From Pelorhabdus rhamnosifermentans (GTDB lineage: Bacteria > Bacillota > Negativicutes > UMGS1260), in assembly GCF_018835585.1 (NCBI RefSeq), contig NZ_JAHGVE010000009.1, positions 120,991 to 184,990 of the forward strand: 64,000 nucleotides of DNA, given 5' to 3'. Shown here one piece after another: positions 52,901 to 61,490 of this stretch (its first letter is position 1; each line of letters opens with the position of its first letter). Made by a program: the position numbers and the translations under genes. The notes below the pieces were generated by a model, which did not search any database, had not been told where the DNA came from, and was given only the letters and a program-made list of their open reading frames with translations.

Positions 52901-55261
52901 ATGAAATCAGATATTTTTCGTACATTAGAATTTCCCAAAATCATAGCACTTGTAGCCGGGCGAACGCATTGTCACTGGGGAAGGGAAATTGCGGAGCAAC
53001 TTCAGCCGTCAGACGAATTTGACACTGTACAGCGACTGCTTGATGAGACGGATGCAGCGCGCACGCTGCTTACGTCAGAATTGACGGTACCTTTTGGCGG
53101 TATTAGCGATATCCGTTCGGCATTGAAGCGCGCAGAACTTGGATCGGTTCTTGATCCTGAAGAAATTGCTGCTGTAGGCAATACCATTTCAGCAGTAAGA
53201 CGGTTGAAGGCATTTTTTGATCGCATTGAAATTTCATTGTTCGCTTTAGAGCCTTATATTTTGCGACTAGCTTCGTTTAAGCTGCTAGAAAATAAGATTG
53301 ATGAAGTCATTGATGAACAGGCTCGTATTCGTGATAATGCCAGTGTCGAACTATCTCGCTTACGGCGGGGTATTCGTGAGCAGCAGGGCCTTGTCAAAAC
53401 GCGTCTCGACAGTATTTTACGTTCTGTTGAGTACCAAAAATATTTTCAAGAGGCCATCGTAACGGTGCGTGGTGATCGTTATGTTGTTCCTGTCAAGCAG
53501 GAATATCGTCATCATTTCCCTGGGATTATTCATGATCAGTCAGGTAGTGGTGCCACCGTATTTATCGAACCTATGGCAATTGTGAATATTAACAATGATA
53601 TTAAGCAGCTAGCAGCAGCAGAAAAACATGAAGTAGAAAGATTGCTTACTGTTTTATCCAGTCGTATTGGTCAAGATGCAGCAGCTATTTTAGATAGCTG
53701 CGAAAACGTCGCAATTCTTGATGCGATTTTTGCACGTGCCCTGCTTAGTTTAGATATGCGGGCTTATCGTCCGGAGCTAAGTCGTGCAGGGCATTTAAAT
53801 CTGGTCAATGCACGCCACCCTTTGATTGATCCGAGCGTTGTTGTACCCATTAGCGTTCGGCTGGGACAGGATTTTCGGACGCTGCTCATTACAGGGCCGA
53901 ATACAGGTGGAAAGACAGTGACGTTAAAGTTAGTTGGACTTTTTTCACTCATGACTCAGTCTGGGTTGTTTTTGCCTGCTATGGCTGAATCCGTTATGCC
54001 AGTATTTCGGAATATTTTTGTTGACATTGGTGATGAACAAAGTATTGAGCAGAGTTTGAGTACCTTTTCGGCTCATATGAAACATATGGTTGATATTTTA
54101 GCTGCTGTTACAGCCGATGATTTGGTGCTTGTTGACGAAATTGGTGCAGGGACCGATCCAGATGAAGGCGCAGCCTTGGCGATGGCTATTTTGGCTTATT
54201 TACAGAAGAAGGGCTGTCAAACCATCGTGACAACTCACTATAGCGAATTGAAAACATTTGCTTTTTCGCATGAGGGCATTGAAAATGCTAGTGTGGAATT
54301 TGATGTAGAAACATTGCGCCCCACTTATCGATTAATCATGGGTATGGCAGGAAGCTCTAATGCTTTTGCCATATCGAAGCGTCTTGGATTACAGTCAGAA
54401 CTAATTGAGCAAGCCAAAGAATTAATGGATCAAAGTCACGCTGATTTTGAAGGCATTTTAGCGAAATTAGAAGAGCAGACACTTGAATTTACAAAGCGAA
54501 ATGAAGAAATGACGGTGTTAAAACAGGAGCTAACAAGTTTACGTACCAAGCTGGCGAGGGAGCAGGAGACAGCCAATACCAGGCGAAAAGCTTTGCTTGA
54601 TAAATCCAAAAATGAGGCGGCTTTAATTGTACGGCAGGCTCGGCGTACAGCGGAAGAAGTGATTAATGAGCTGAAAGCCCAGTTTTCTGAAAATCAGCAA
54701 AAAATTCGTCAGCAAAAAGTACAGCAAGCACGTCAGAAGCTATCCGCGGAGCTGGGAGATTTAAATTTCCTAGGAGATATTGATGACGATCGGCCGGTTT
54801 TGCTGCGTGATAAGGTCACGCTGGGTATGACTGTTTTTGTGCCGTCTTTAAATCAAAAAGGTGTCGTACTTGATATGAGTCACGATGATCTTGTGTTGCA
54901 AATGGGTATTATGAAAATGACGGTGCCTATGAATGACTGCCGGATGGCCGCTCAACCGGCGCGTGAAAGTCGAACCTATCGGCGTACAAAGCCGTCTAAA
55001 ATCAGTCCCGTTACATCTGTTACTCGCCAGATAGATGTGCGGGGGACAACGGTTGACGAGGCAATTGAAGTGATTGACAAATTCCTTGATGAGGCGCTGC
55101 TTGCCGGACTTAATGAAGTGCTTGTTATTCATGGAAAAGGAACAGGTGCACTTCGCCATGGCTTACGTGAACACTTAAAACAGCATCCGTCAGTGAACCA
55201 CATTGCCATTGCCGAGATGAACGAGGGCGGTGATGGTGCAACATCAGTTAAACTAGTGTAA
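52901..55261 (+). CDS. mutS2: MutS2 (RqcU-type) ATPase with Smr nuclease domain
   Basis: Encodes 786 residues from ATG 52901 (AAGGAG upstream). The clamp/lever region precedes the ATPase, with Walker A ITGPNTGGKTVTLK, DELVDEIGAGTDPDEG-type Walker B and TTHYSELK. A coiled-coil region precedes the C-terminal Smr domain (DVRGTTVDEAIEVID, VIHGKGTGALR). MutS2 acts on collided ribosomes in B. subtilis and was earlier linked to recombination control. It ends in a terminator. Confidence 0.95.
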   Translation: MKSDIFRTLEFPKIIALVAGRTHCHWGREIAEQLQPSDEFDTVQRLLDETDAARTLLTSELTVPFGGISDIRSALKRAELGSVLDPEEIAAVGNTISAVRRLKAFFDRIEISLFALEPYILRLASFKLLENKIDEVIDEQARIRDNASVELSRLRRGIREQQGLVKTRLDSILRSVEYQKYFQEAIVTVRGDRYVVPVKQEYRHHFPGIIHDQSGSGATVFIEPMAIVNINNDIKQLAAAEKHEVERLLTVLSSRIGQDAAAILDSCENVAILDAIFARALLSLDMRAYRPELSRAGHLNLVNARHPLIDPSVVVPISVRLGQDFRTLLITGPNTGGKTVTLKLVGLFSLMTQSGLFLPAMAESVMPVFRNIFVDIGDEQSIEQSLSTFSAHMKHMVDILAAVTADDLVLVDEIGAGTDPDEGAALAMAILAYLQKKGCQTIVTTHYSELKTFAFSHEGIENASVEFDVETLRPTYRLIMGMAGSSNAFAISKRLGLQSELIEQAKELMDQSHADFEGILAKLEEQTLEFTKRNEEMTVLKQELTSLRTKLAREQETANTRRKALLDKSKNEAALIVRQARRTAEEVINELKAQFSENQQKIRQQKVQQARQKLSAELGDLNFLGDIDDDRPVLLRDKVTLGMTVFVPSLNQKGVVLDMSHDDLVLQMGIMKMTVPMNDCRMAAQPARESRTYRRTKPSKISPVTSVTRQIDVRGTTVDEAIEVIDKFLDEALLAGLNEVLVIHGKGTGALRHGLREHLKQHPSVNHIAIAEMNEGGDGATSVKLV

Positions 55262-55273
55262 TGATAGGATCGA

Positions 55274-55318
55274 AATAGCCAGTATCACATTTTATAGATG
55301 TGGTACTGGCTATTTTTA
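55274..55318 (+). terminator. Bidirectional terminator after mutS2
   Basis: AATAGCCAGTATCACAT and ATGTGGTACTGGCTATTTTT form a long stem with flanking A and T runs. It serves mutS2 and the convergent gene at 55319. Confidence 0.85.
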
Positions 55319-55879
55319 TTAAAAATTCGTCTTCCAATTTAAATAACGGGAAGAAGGGGGATCTTGTTCAAGAGGGGGTTCTGCGGGAAGGGTGTTTTGA
55401 TTGGTTGTAGCTGCTGGCGGAGCAGCAGATTCTGGCGGAGGACTGGGTGCTGTTGATTCGGCTTTTTTATTGTCAGAACTTCCAGCTCCCATATGATTAA
55501 GTAAACCCATGATGGCTGCCATATTGGCAGGCGTCATTTTTGCTTTAATTTGTGGATTGTTCAATAAGGGTAAGAGTGTCATAAGTGTCTCAGGGCCGGG
55601 TCCACTGTTGCCGCCGCTGGAAGAAGCGGTTTTGAGCAAATTAGCAAGGGTATCTTGCAATGAATTTCCTGCTGCTGATGGAGGTGCTGAAACGGAAGGA
55701 GAAGGGGCAGCTGAAAAGTTTGGCGTACGCTCCTCTTGTTTGTGCGAGCGACTAACAATTGTCATGAGGCATAACAATGACAAGAGATCAATAATTGGTT
55801 CATAACCTTTACCATCTGCAACAGCCGCTTCAAGCAAGTGGGCTATGATTGGTAGAAAAGATTGAGATTCCGTGGACAT
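55319..55879 (-). CDS. Unknown Pro/Ser/Ala-rich protein
   Basis: Encodes 186 residues from ATG 55879 (GGGGTGATAAGG upstream on the minus strand). It has an N-terminal helical stretch (FLPIIAHLLEAAVADG, IIDLLSLLCLMTIVS) and a central helical MTLLPLLNNPQIKAKMTPAN repeat-like stretch. Long low-complexity segments rich in Pro, Ala and Ser surround it. No family is recognised. It lies just downstream of the YbaB homologue, probably in one transcript. Confidence 0.7.
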   Translation of the reverse strand: MSTESQSFLPIIAHLLEAAVADGKGYEPIIDLLSLLCLMTIVSRSHKQEERTPNFSAAPSPSVSAPPSAAGNSLQDTLANLLKTASSSGGNSGPGPETLMTLLPLLNNPQIKAKMTPANMAAIMGLLNHMGAGSSDNKKAESTAPSPPPESAAPPAATTNQNTLPAEPPLEQDPPSSRYLNWKTNF

Positions 55880-55894
55880 CCTTATCACCCCTTT

Positions 55895-56215
55895 TTAGAA
55901 CAAACCGGGTATTTTAGGTATGTTTAAGTCAGAGGATAGTTTTCCTAGGGCCGCTTGATTGACTTCACGAGATTTTGTTACCGCATTATTTAATGTAGCC
56001 ACAAGCAGATCTTGTAATAAAACGGCATTTTCGGCAGTCAGATATTTGGGATTGATTTCAATGGCAACCACATCCTGCTGCCCGTTTAAGGTGACTGTAA
56101 TGACATCACCGCTTGTCATTACAATGCGTTCATCTTTCAATTCTTCTTGGACTTGATTGACGTTCTGTTGGAGTTTTTTGACCATATCCATGAGATTTCC
56201 CATTTGTTCGAACAA
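55895..56215 (-). CDS. YbaB/EbfC nucleoid-associated protein homologue
   Basis: Encodes 106 residues from TTG 56215, chosen because AAGGAGG lies eight bases ahead; GTG 56224 touches that site. The pattern (MGNLMDMVKKLQQNVNQVQE, VVAIEINPKYL, LLQDLLVATLNNAV) is that of YbaB/EbfC, a small DNA-binding dimer. Typical genes of this family lie between dnaX and recR; here it is elsewhere, so it may be a second, divergent copy. Confidence 0.75.
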   Translation of the reverse strand: MFEQMGNLMDMVKKLQQNVNQVQEELKDERIVMTSGDVITVTLNGQQDVVAIEINPKYLTAENAVLLQDLLVATLNNAVTKSREVNQAALGKLSSDLNIPKIPGLF

Positions 56216-56270
56216 GTATGACACCTCCTTTGATAGTGTTATCTATGCAAATAATTTATGCAGGAACAGC

Positions 56271-56309
56271 AAATTTGTGAGTGTTCAAGTCTAACATTTG
56301 AACAAATTT
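56271..56309. promoter_or_regulatory. Nested inverted repeat between divergent genes
   Basis: TGTTCAA (56282-56288) and TTGAACA (56298-56304) are perfect arms nine bases apart, flanked by AAATTTGT (56271-56278) and ACAAATTT (56302-56309). It lies between the ybaB-like gene (minus) and the gene at 56367 (plus), so it may be a shared operator. Confidence 0.35.
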
Positions 56310-56366
56310 CTTATTCGTACATATATTAAATTAGCATAAAAGAATGTCAAAAGGTGGAGGTTAGTC

Positions 56367-56747
56367 ATGCGATTCAGGAGACGTGGGCGCAAAAAAAGAA
56401 CAACAAGTACTGTTTCAGCAGAACCTGTAGGTGAGAACTTGCCAGCCTTTGTTTCACATTCTAGCACTCAACAGCAGACTATAGAAACAAAGACAATCAA
56501 TAAAGCAGGAATCAATCCCAAACGGTTTATCAGGCAAATCGTGAATAATCCTGATTTTACTTATCAAGCACTGATGGTACTGATGACATTGACGAGTGGT
56601 GAGAATATGCGAATGGATCAGCGGCTTGAAACAGTGAGCACATCTGTAGAAAAAGTAAAAACTGCGACTGAAGTCATTGGTAGTACGATGAAGTCACTCC
56701 GCGCTGCTGCCGAAGCTCCGCGGCATATGCGAAAAATTTTTCATTGA
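56367..56747 (+). CDS. Unknown basic protein
   Basis: Encodes 126 residues (AAAGGTGGAGGT before ATG). A strongly basic N-terminus (MRFRRRGRKKR) precedes a Ser/Thr-rich linker and a helical C-terminus (DFTYQALMVLMTLTSGENMR, then a heptad-like stretch to the end). It is predicted soluble. No family is recognised. Confidence 0.65.
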   Translation: MRFRRRGRKKRTTSTVSAEPVGENLPAFVSHSSTQQQTIETKTINKAGINPKRFIRQIVNNPDFTYQALMVLMTLTSGENMRMDQRLETVSTSVEKVKTATEVIGSTMKSLRAAAEAPRHMRKIFH

Positions 56748-56842
56748 GTAACACACTTTAACGGGGATATTCATATATTAAGGTTAGAAGGGCGGTCGGT
56801 TTCGTCCTCGCGTGAACCTTATTGAGGAAGGGAGGAATTTAC

Positions 56843-56947
56843 ATGGCACGCGGTTTTGGTTGCGGAGGCGGCAATGGAATCTGGATTATTATCATTATCA
56901 TTTTATTATTCTTTTTCTTTGATGACAATACTTCAGTGACACTATAA
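56843..56947 (+). CDS. YjcZ-like Gly-rich membrane peptide
   Basis: Encodes 34 residues from ATG 56843 (GGGAGGAATTTAC upstream): MARGFGCGGGNG, a run of hydrophobic Ile/Leu/Phe residues, then DDNTSVTL. A Gly/Cys-rich head plus one membrane helix is the pattern of YjcZ-type small sporulation proteins. A terminator follows at once, supporting a real transcription unit. Confidence 0.6.
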   Translation: MARGFGCGGGNGIWIIIIIILLFFFFDDNTSVTL

Positions 56948-56964
56948 TTTATATGCAAGAAATA

Positions 56965-56998
56965 GAAAAAACACGCGTAAAATACGCGTGTTTTTTTA
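56965..56998 (+). terminator. Bidirectional terminator
   Basis: AAAAAACACGCGTA and TACGCGTGTTTTTTT around a four-base loop, between the small gene and the convergent PBP gene. Confidence 0.88.
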
Positions 56999-57019
56999 CA
57001 ATAACAAAAATATTTTTCG

Positions 57020-59122
57020 CTATCTTTTTCCATCTCCCGGTCGAGTCGGTGGTGGGGGAAGGGCAGGTGTTGTTGCTCGTTCCGGTTTATTTGGTGTGGG
57101 AATGTTTTTATCAGGCGTACTAGGTCCGGTATTTTTAGCTTTGTCTGTTGTTGTCTGATCTGTACTATTCCCATTGGGCTTGGCTTGTGTCGTGTTACCC
57201 GTATCTTCTTTAAAAGAATTATCCGAGCTTAATTGACTGTCGCTAATGCCGGCTGGACGGACAAAGTCACGTGAGGGATAAGATGCGAGAGCTGCTGTCA
57301 TGAAGGAACGCCATATAGTAGCAGGTAGACCACCGCCACTTACACCTGATAATGTTCCATCATTGTCCGTTCCCATCCATACTGCAGCTACAAGGTCAGG
57401 TGTGTAACCGACAAACCAAGCATCTTTGCTATCGTCGGTTGTTCCTGTCTTTCCAGCGGCGGGGCGGCCAATATTAGCGCCTGTCCCTGTGCCACGCGTA
57501 ATAACACCGCGTAACATATCTGTAATGATATAAGCGCTTTTTTCATTGACAACAACTTTCTCCTTGGGGATATTTTCCTCAATTATCTTACCGTTACGGT
57601 CAACAATTTTTGTAATGGCAATAGGCTCTGTATGAATGCCATGATTGGCAAAGACACCATAAGCACTGGCAAGCTCCAGAGGTTTGACGCCTCTTGTTAA
57701 ACCTCCGATGGCCATGGAAAGGTTGCGATCATTTGTTGCCCCTGTTGTAACAAGTGTCGTAATACCCATTTGTTGAGCGTAATAAATGGGCTTTTCAACA
57801 CCGATTTGATTGGCAAGTTTTATAGTGGGGACGTTAAGCGATTGTTCAAGGGCTGTACGCAGTGAAACTTTACCACTAAATGTACGGTCGTAATTTTGCG
57901 GCGACCAACTGCCAAAAGTTACCGGTTTGTCTTCAATTGTTGTTCCTGGTGTGAGGCCGCTTTCAATGGCAGCTAGATAGACAAAAGGCTTAAAAGCTGA
58001 TCCTGGCTGACGTTCAGCCAAGACTGCGCGGTTGAATTGATCATTACCGCGACCACCTACCATGGCTTTAATGTAGCCTGTTTGCGGATCAATGGCGACT
58101 AATGCGCCTTGGGGCTGTTTGATTCCATTGCTGTCCGTATGATAAGTTGGTAATTTTGTCATCGCCTTTTCAGCTGATTTTTGCATATCTAAATCAAGCG
58201 TTGTGTAAATCTTTAGTCCATCTTTGTAGACCGCATCGGCACCGTATTTATCAATTAATTGTTGAATAACATAATCAACAAAATAAGGAGCGGTTTCTTC
58301 ATGCGTATCAGCTTTTTTGGACACGATTTTGATTTCTTCATTGTGCGCTTTAGCAGCTGTAGCGTTATCAATGTACTCATATTTTACTAATTGTTCTAAA
58401 ACGGTATTTTGTCTTTCTTTAGCAGCTTTTAAGTTGTTTGTTGGCGAATAATAATTAGGGCTTTTTGGAATTCCAGCAAGCATAGCGCATTCTGCCAAAT
58501 CTAAGTCTTCCACATTTTTGCCAAAATAAACTTGTGCGGCAGCCTGTACGCCGTAGGCACCTTGGCCAAAATAGATTTGATTTAAATAAAGTTCAAGAAT
58601 CTCTGATTTACTGTATTGACGTTCAATCTGCAAGGCCAGTACAGCTTCTTGAATTTTCCTTTTTAATGTTTGCTCTTGTGTAAGTAGTGCATTCTTAGCT
58701 AGTTGTTGTGTAATGGTACTGCCACCTTCTGATACCCCATGGTTTGTAATGTTTGCCCAGACGGCCCGCAAAATTCCGCGTGGATCAACGCCAATATGTT
58801 GATAAAAGCGGGCATCTTCAGCAGCTATAAAGGCATGTTGTAAATTTTGTGGAATTTTACTAATGGGTACGGGAATTCGATTTTCAATGGAACGTGTTGT
58901 TGTAATCAGATTTCCATGGGCATCAAATATTTGCGATGAGGCAGGCGGTCGCATTTCGTTTTTCAAGCCGGGCATGGTATTAATGCTTGCTGTAAGAAAG
59001 CCTAAACTAGCGCCGACGAGCATGACGATACCAATAATTGTTGCGATGATAAAATATTTTGGTTTACGGGGATTTTTCCGCCGATTTTCGCGCGGAGTAT
59101 CACCGTTATGGCCGTTGTTCAT
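57020..59122 (-). CDS. Class A penicillin-binding protein (PBP1A type)
   Basis: Encodes 700 residues (AGGAGGATACAC before ATG). A short cytoplasmic tail and one membrane helix (about 24-46) precede a GT51 transglycosylase with EDARFYQHIGVDPRGILRA and GGSTITQQLAKN. The transpeptidase has SAFKPF (SxxK), SLN and KTGTTDDSKDAWFVGYTPD. The tail is Pro/Thr-rich and disordered. It polymerises and cross-links peptidoglycan outside the inner membrane. Confidence 0.95.
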   Translation of the reverse strand: MNNGHNGDTPRENRRKNPRKPKYFIIATIIGIVMLVGASLGFLTASINTMPGLKNEMRPPASSQIFDAHGNLITTTRSIENRIPVPISKIPQNLQHAFIAAEDARFYQHIGVDPRGILRAVWANITNHGVSEGGSTITQQLAKNALLTQEQTLKRKIQEAVLALQIERQYSKSEILELYLNQIYFGQGAYGVQAAAQVYFGKNVEDLDLAECAMLAGIPKSPNYYSPTNNLKAAKERQNTVLEQLVKYEYIDNATAAKAHNEEIKIVSKKADTHEETAPYFVDYVIQQLIDKYGADAVYKDGLKIYTTLDLDMQKSAEKAMTKLPTYHTDSNGIKQPQGALVAIDPQTGYIKAMVGGRGNDQFNRAVLAERQPGSAFKPFVYLAAIESGLTPGTTIEDKPVTFGSWSPQNYDRTFSGKVSLRTALEQSLNVPTIKLANQIGVEKPIYYAQQMGITTLVTTGATNDRNLSMAIGGLTRGVKPLELASAYGVFANHGIHTEPIAITKIVDRNGKIIEENIPKEKVVVNEKSAYIITDMLRGVITRGTGTGANIGRPAAGKTGTTDDSKDAWFVGYTPDLVAAVWMGTDNDGTLSGVSGGGLPATIWRSFMTAALASYPSRDFVRPAGISDSQLSSDNSFKEDTGNTTQAKPNGNSTDQTTTDKAKNTGPSTPDKNIPTPNKPERATTPALPPPPTRPGDGKR

Positions 59123-59222
59123 GTGTATCCTCCTACTGTGCCAATCTGTTAAATATTATATCATAAAAAAACATCATGAGACACAACTGATGATGGATTT
59201 TCTGTTGTATGCCAGGATAACG

Positions 59223-59251
59223 TTGACAATCGGCATGTATTCGGCTATATT
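59223..59251 (+). promoter_or_regulatory. tyrS promoter
   Basis: TTGACA (59223-59228), 17-base spacer, TATATT (59246-59251), 44 bases before the tyrS ATG. The leader is too short for a T-box. Confidence 0.8.
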
Positions 59252-59294
59252 AAAACTAATATTTTTAATAGGATAAATGTGAGGTCTTCTAATA

Positions 59295-60512
59295 ATGTCG
59301 GTACTTGATACACTTAAAGAACGGGGTTTTGTGCAACAACTTACCCATGAAGAGGAAATTGCCGAACTTTTGGCTAAAGAAAAAATTACTTTTTATATCG
59401 GTTTCGATCCTACTGCAGATAGTCTGCATGTTGGTCATTTTTTAGGGATGATGGTCATGGCGCATATGCAGCGGGCTGGACATCGTCCTGTTTGCCTTAT
59501 CGGCGGCGGAACGGCTATGGTGGGAGACCCATCAGGCAAGAGCGATATGCGCAAAATGATGACCCAAGAGACGATTCGTAACAATGGTGAACGCTTTAAA
59601 GTACAAATGCAGCGTTTTATCGACTTTAGTGATGATAAGGCACTGATGCTGAATAATGCCGATTGGCTGTTAAAACTTAATTACGTTGAGGTCTTGAGGG
59701 ATGTTGGCGTACATTTTTCAGTCAATCGCATGCTAACTGCTGAATGTTTCAAACAGCGTTTGGAAAGAGGCTTGTCTTTCCTGGAATTCAACTACATGTT
59801 AATGCAGGGTTATGATTTTCTGGAACTCAACCGCCGCTTAGGTTGTATTATGCAAATGGGCGGCGATGATCAGTGGTCTAACATCCTTGCAGGAGCAGAC
59901 CTTATTAGGCGTAAAGAAAGCAAACCCGCCTATGGATTGACTTTTACCCTACTAACAACTAGTGATGGACGGAAAATGGGCAAGACAGAAAAAGGCGCCC
60001 TGTGGCTGGATGCCGAAAAGACTTCGCCTTATGATTTTTATCAGTATTGGCGCAATGTTGATGATGCTGATGTGGAAAAATGTCTGGCCCTCTTGACCTT
60101 TTTGCCGATGGATGAGGTTCGGCGTTTGGGAGCTTTCAAGGATAAGGATATTAATATTGCGAAAAAAACGCTGGCTTTCGAAGTGACCAAATTGGTTCAC
60201 GGTGAAGCCGAAGCTGAAAAAGCTCAGCAAGCCGCTGAAGCATTGTTTGGCGGTAAAGGTGCGCTCGATAATGCGCCCACAGCAGCTATATCTCCTGAGA
60301 CGGTAGGTACTAAACTGATTGATGTCCTGGCGCTGACAGGCATTATTACCACCAAGAGTGAAGGCCGCCGCCTTATTCAGCAGGGCGGGCTGTCTATTGG
60401 CGATATTAAGGTGACTGATTTGGATTTCTTGCTGACGGCCGATCTTTTTGATAATAATAGTGTTCTGATTCGCAAAGGCAAAAAGGGTTATCACCGGATT
60501 GTTATAGCATAA
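59295..60512 (+). CDS. tyrS: Tyrosyl-tRNA synthetase
   Basis: Encodes 405 residues. It is a class I synthetase with the HIGH-equivalent HVGH in [15 protein letters not shown], the KMSKS-equivalent KMGKTEKG and [13 protein letters not shown]-terminal S4-like RNA-binding domain ([18 protein letters not shown]) completes it. Unlike thrS and pheST it has no T-box leader here. Confidence 0.96.
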   Translation: MSVLDTLKERGFVQQLTHEEEIAELLAKEKITFYIGFDPTADSLHVGHFLGMMVMAHMQRAGHRPVCLIGGGTAMVGDPSGKSDMRKMMTQETIRNNGERFKVQMQRFIDFSDDKALMLNNADWLLKLNYVEVLRDVGVHFSVNRMLTAECFKQRLERGLSFLEFNYMLMQGYDFLELNRRLGCIMQMGGDDQWSNILAGADLIRRKESKPAYGLTFTLLTTSDGRKMGKTEKGALWLDAEKTSPYDFYQYWRNVDDADVEKCLALLTFLPMDEVRRLGAFKDKDINIAKKTLAFEVTKLVHGEAEAEKAQQAAEALFGGKGALDNAPTAAISPETVGTKLIDVLALTGIITTKSEGRRLIQQGGLSIGDIKVTDLDFLLTADLFDNNSVLIRKGKKGYHRIVIA

Positions 60513-60600
60513 AATTTATTTAAAAACTTACATCCTGAACATTTCCGCTAGGCCGATAAATTTTTTGCTAAACAGAAAAAATAAGTCATGTTTATAGTAT

Positions 60601-60642
60601 AAGAAGCACTGTTTGCCGATTTATGGCAAATAGTGCTTCTTA
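60601..60642 (+). terminator. Hairpin after tyrS
   Basis: AAGAAGCACT, TTGCC, loop, GGCAA, AGTGCTTCTT: a 15-bp interrupted stem with a weak T tail (TTCTTAATTAAT). Probable terminator. Confidence 0.65.
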
Positions 60643-60788
60643 ATTAATATACAAGAACGTGTTTATAAATTTGATTAGCGATTTTTTTACGCGAAAAGCA
60701 GTAGTTTATTGCACCAAAATGGCTGGTGTATCATATATATACTAAGCATAAAGAAGGCATTATGGAACAGAAACAAGGGGGGAGAACA

Positions 60789-61478
60789 ATGAGGTTCTCC
60801 GTAGGAAGACGAAAGGGAGTTTCTCATCTGACGATTGTCATTACGGCACTGATTGTTCTTACAGGCGCGGTTCTCGGATTGATTGAAATTCATTTAAAAC
60901 CGACACTTCTTACAATCGCCGAAACAAAAGCCACCTTAATTGCCACGCAAGTTATTAATAATGTCATTAATGATCGGGCTAGCTTAAATATTGATGCCCA
61001 AAATCTTGTCCAAGTGCGCTTAGATAATAAAGGTCGCGTCGCGCTGATTCAGCCTAATACGATGGAGTTTAACCGTCTTGCTGCCGATACGACGATTAAG
61101 GTACAAGATGCTTTGCAAGAAATTACGGAAGAACAAATATCCATCCCCATTGGGCAAGTATTAGGCAGTCAGCTGCTCGCTAGTATGGGGCCCAAAATTG
61201 TCGTCACCGTCATCCCGATGGGGACTGTACAAGTTCAGGTTGTGGATAAATTTGAACAAGCTGGTATTAATCAAACGCGTCACATGGTTTATTTAGTTGC
61301 TACTACGCAAATTCGAATTGTTGTGCCTCTTGTGAGTAAAAGCGTCAGCGTGAACACGCAAGTTCCTATTGCTGAGTATGTCGTTGTTGGTGAAGTTCCT
61401 AGTACATATGTGCAATTTCCTTATCCTTTGCCAAATGAAGGGGCAAGTGGTACAGCAAATATGAATCCGTTGCAATAG
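60789..61478 (+). CDS. yunB: Sporulation protein YunB
   Basis: Encodes 229 residues from ATG 60789 (AAGGGGGGAGA upstream; earlier in-frame ATGs lack sites). One N-terminal membrane helix (about 17-34) precedes an extracytoplasmic domain with ETKATLIATQVINNVIND, IPIGQVLGSQLLASMGPKI and TQIRIVVPL. YunB is a sigmaE-controlled membrane protein needed for full sporulation in B. subtilis. CATATATA at about 60731 may be a sigmaE-like -10. Confidence 0.85.
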   Translation: MRFSVGRRKGVSHLTIVITALIVLTGAVLGLIEIHLKPTLLTIAETKATLIATQVINNVINDRASLNIDAQNLVQVRLDNKGRVALIQPNTMEFNRLAADTTIKVQDALQEITEEQISIPIGQVLGSQLLASMGPKIVVTVIPMGTVQVQVVDKFEQAGINQTRHMVYLVATTQIRIVVPLVSKSVSVNTQVPIAEYVVVGEVPSTYVQFPYPLPNEGASGTANMNPLQ

Positions 61479-61490
61479 TTAACATGTGGA

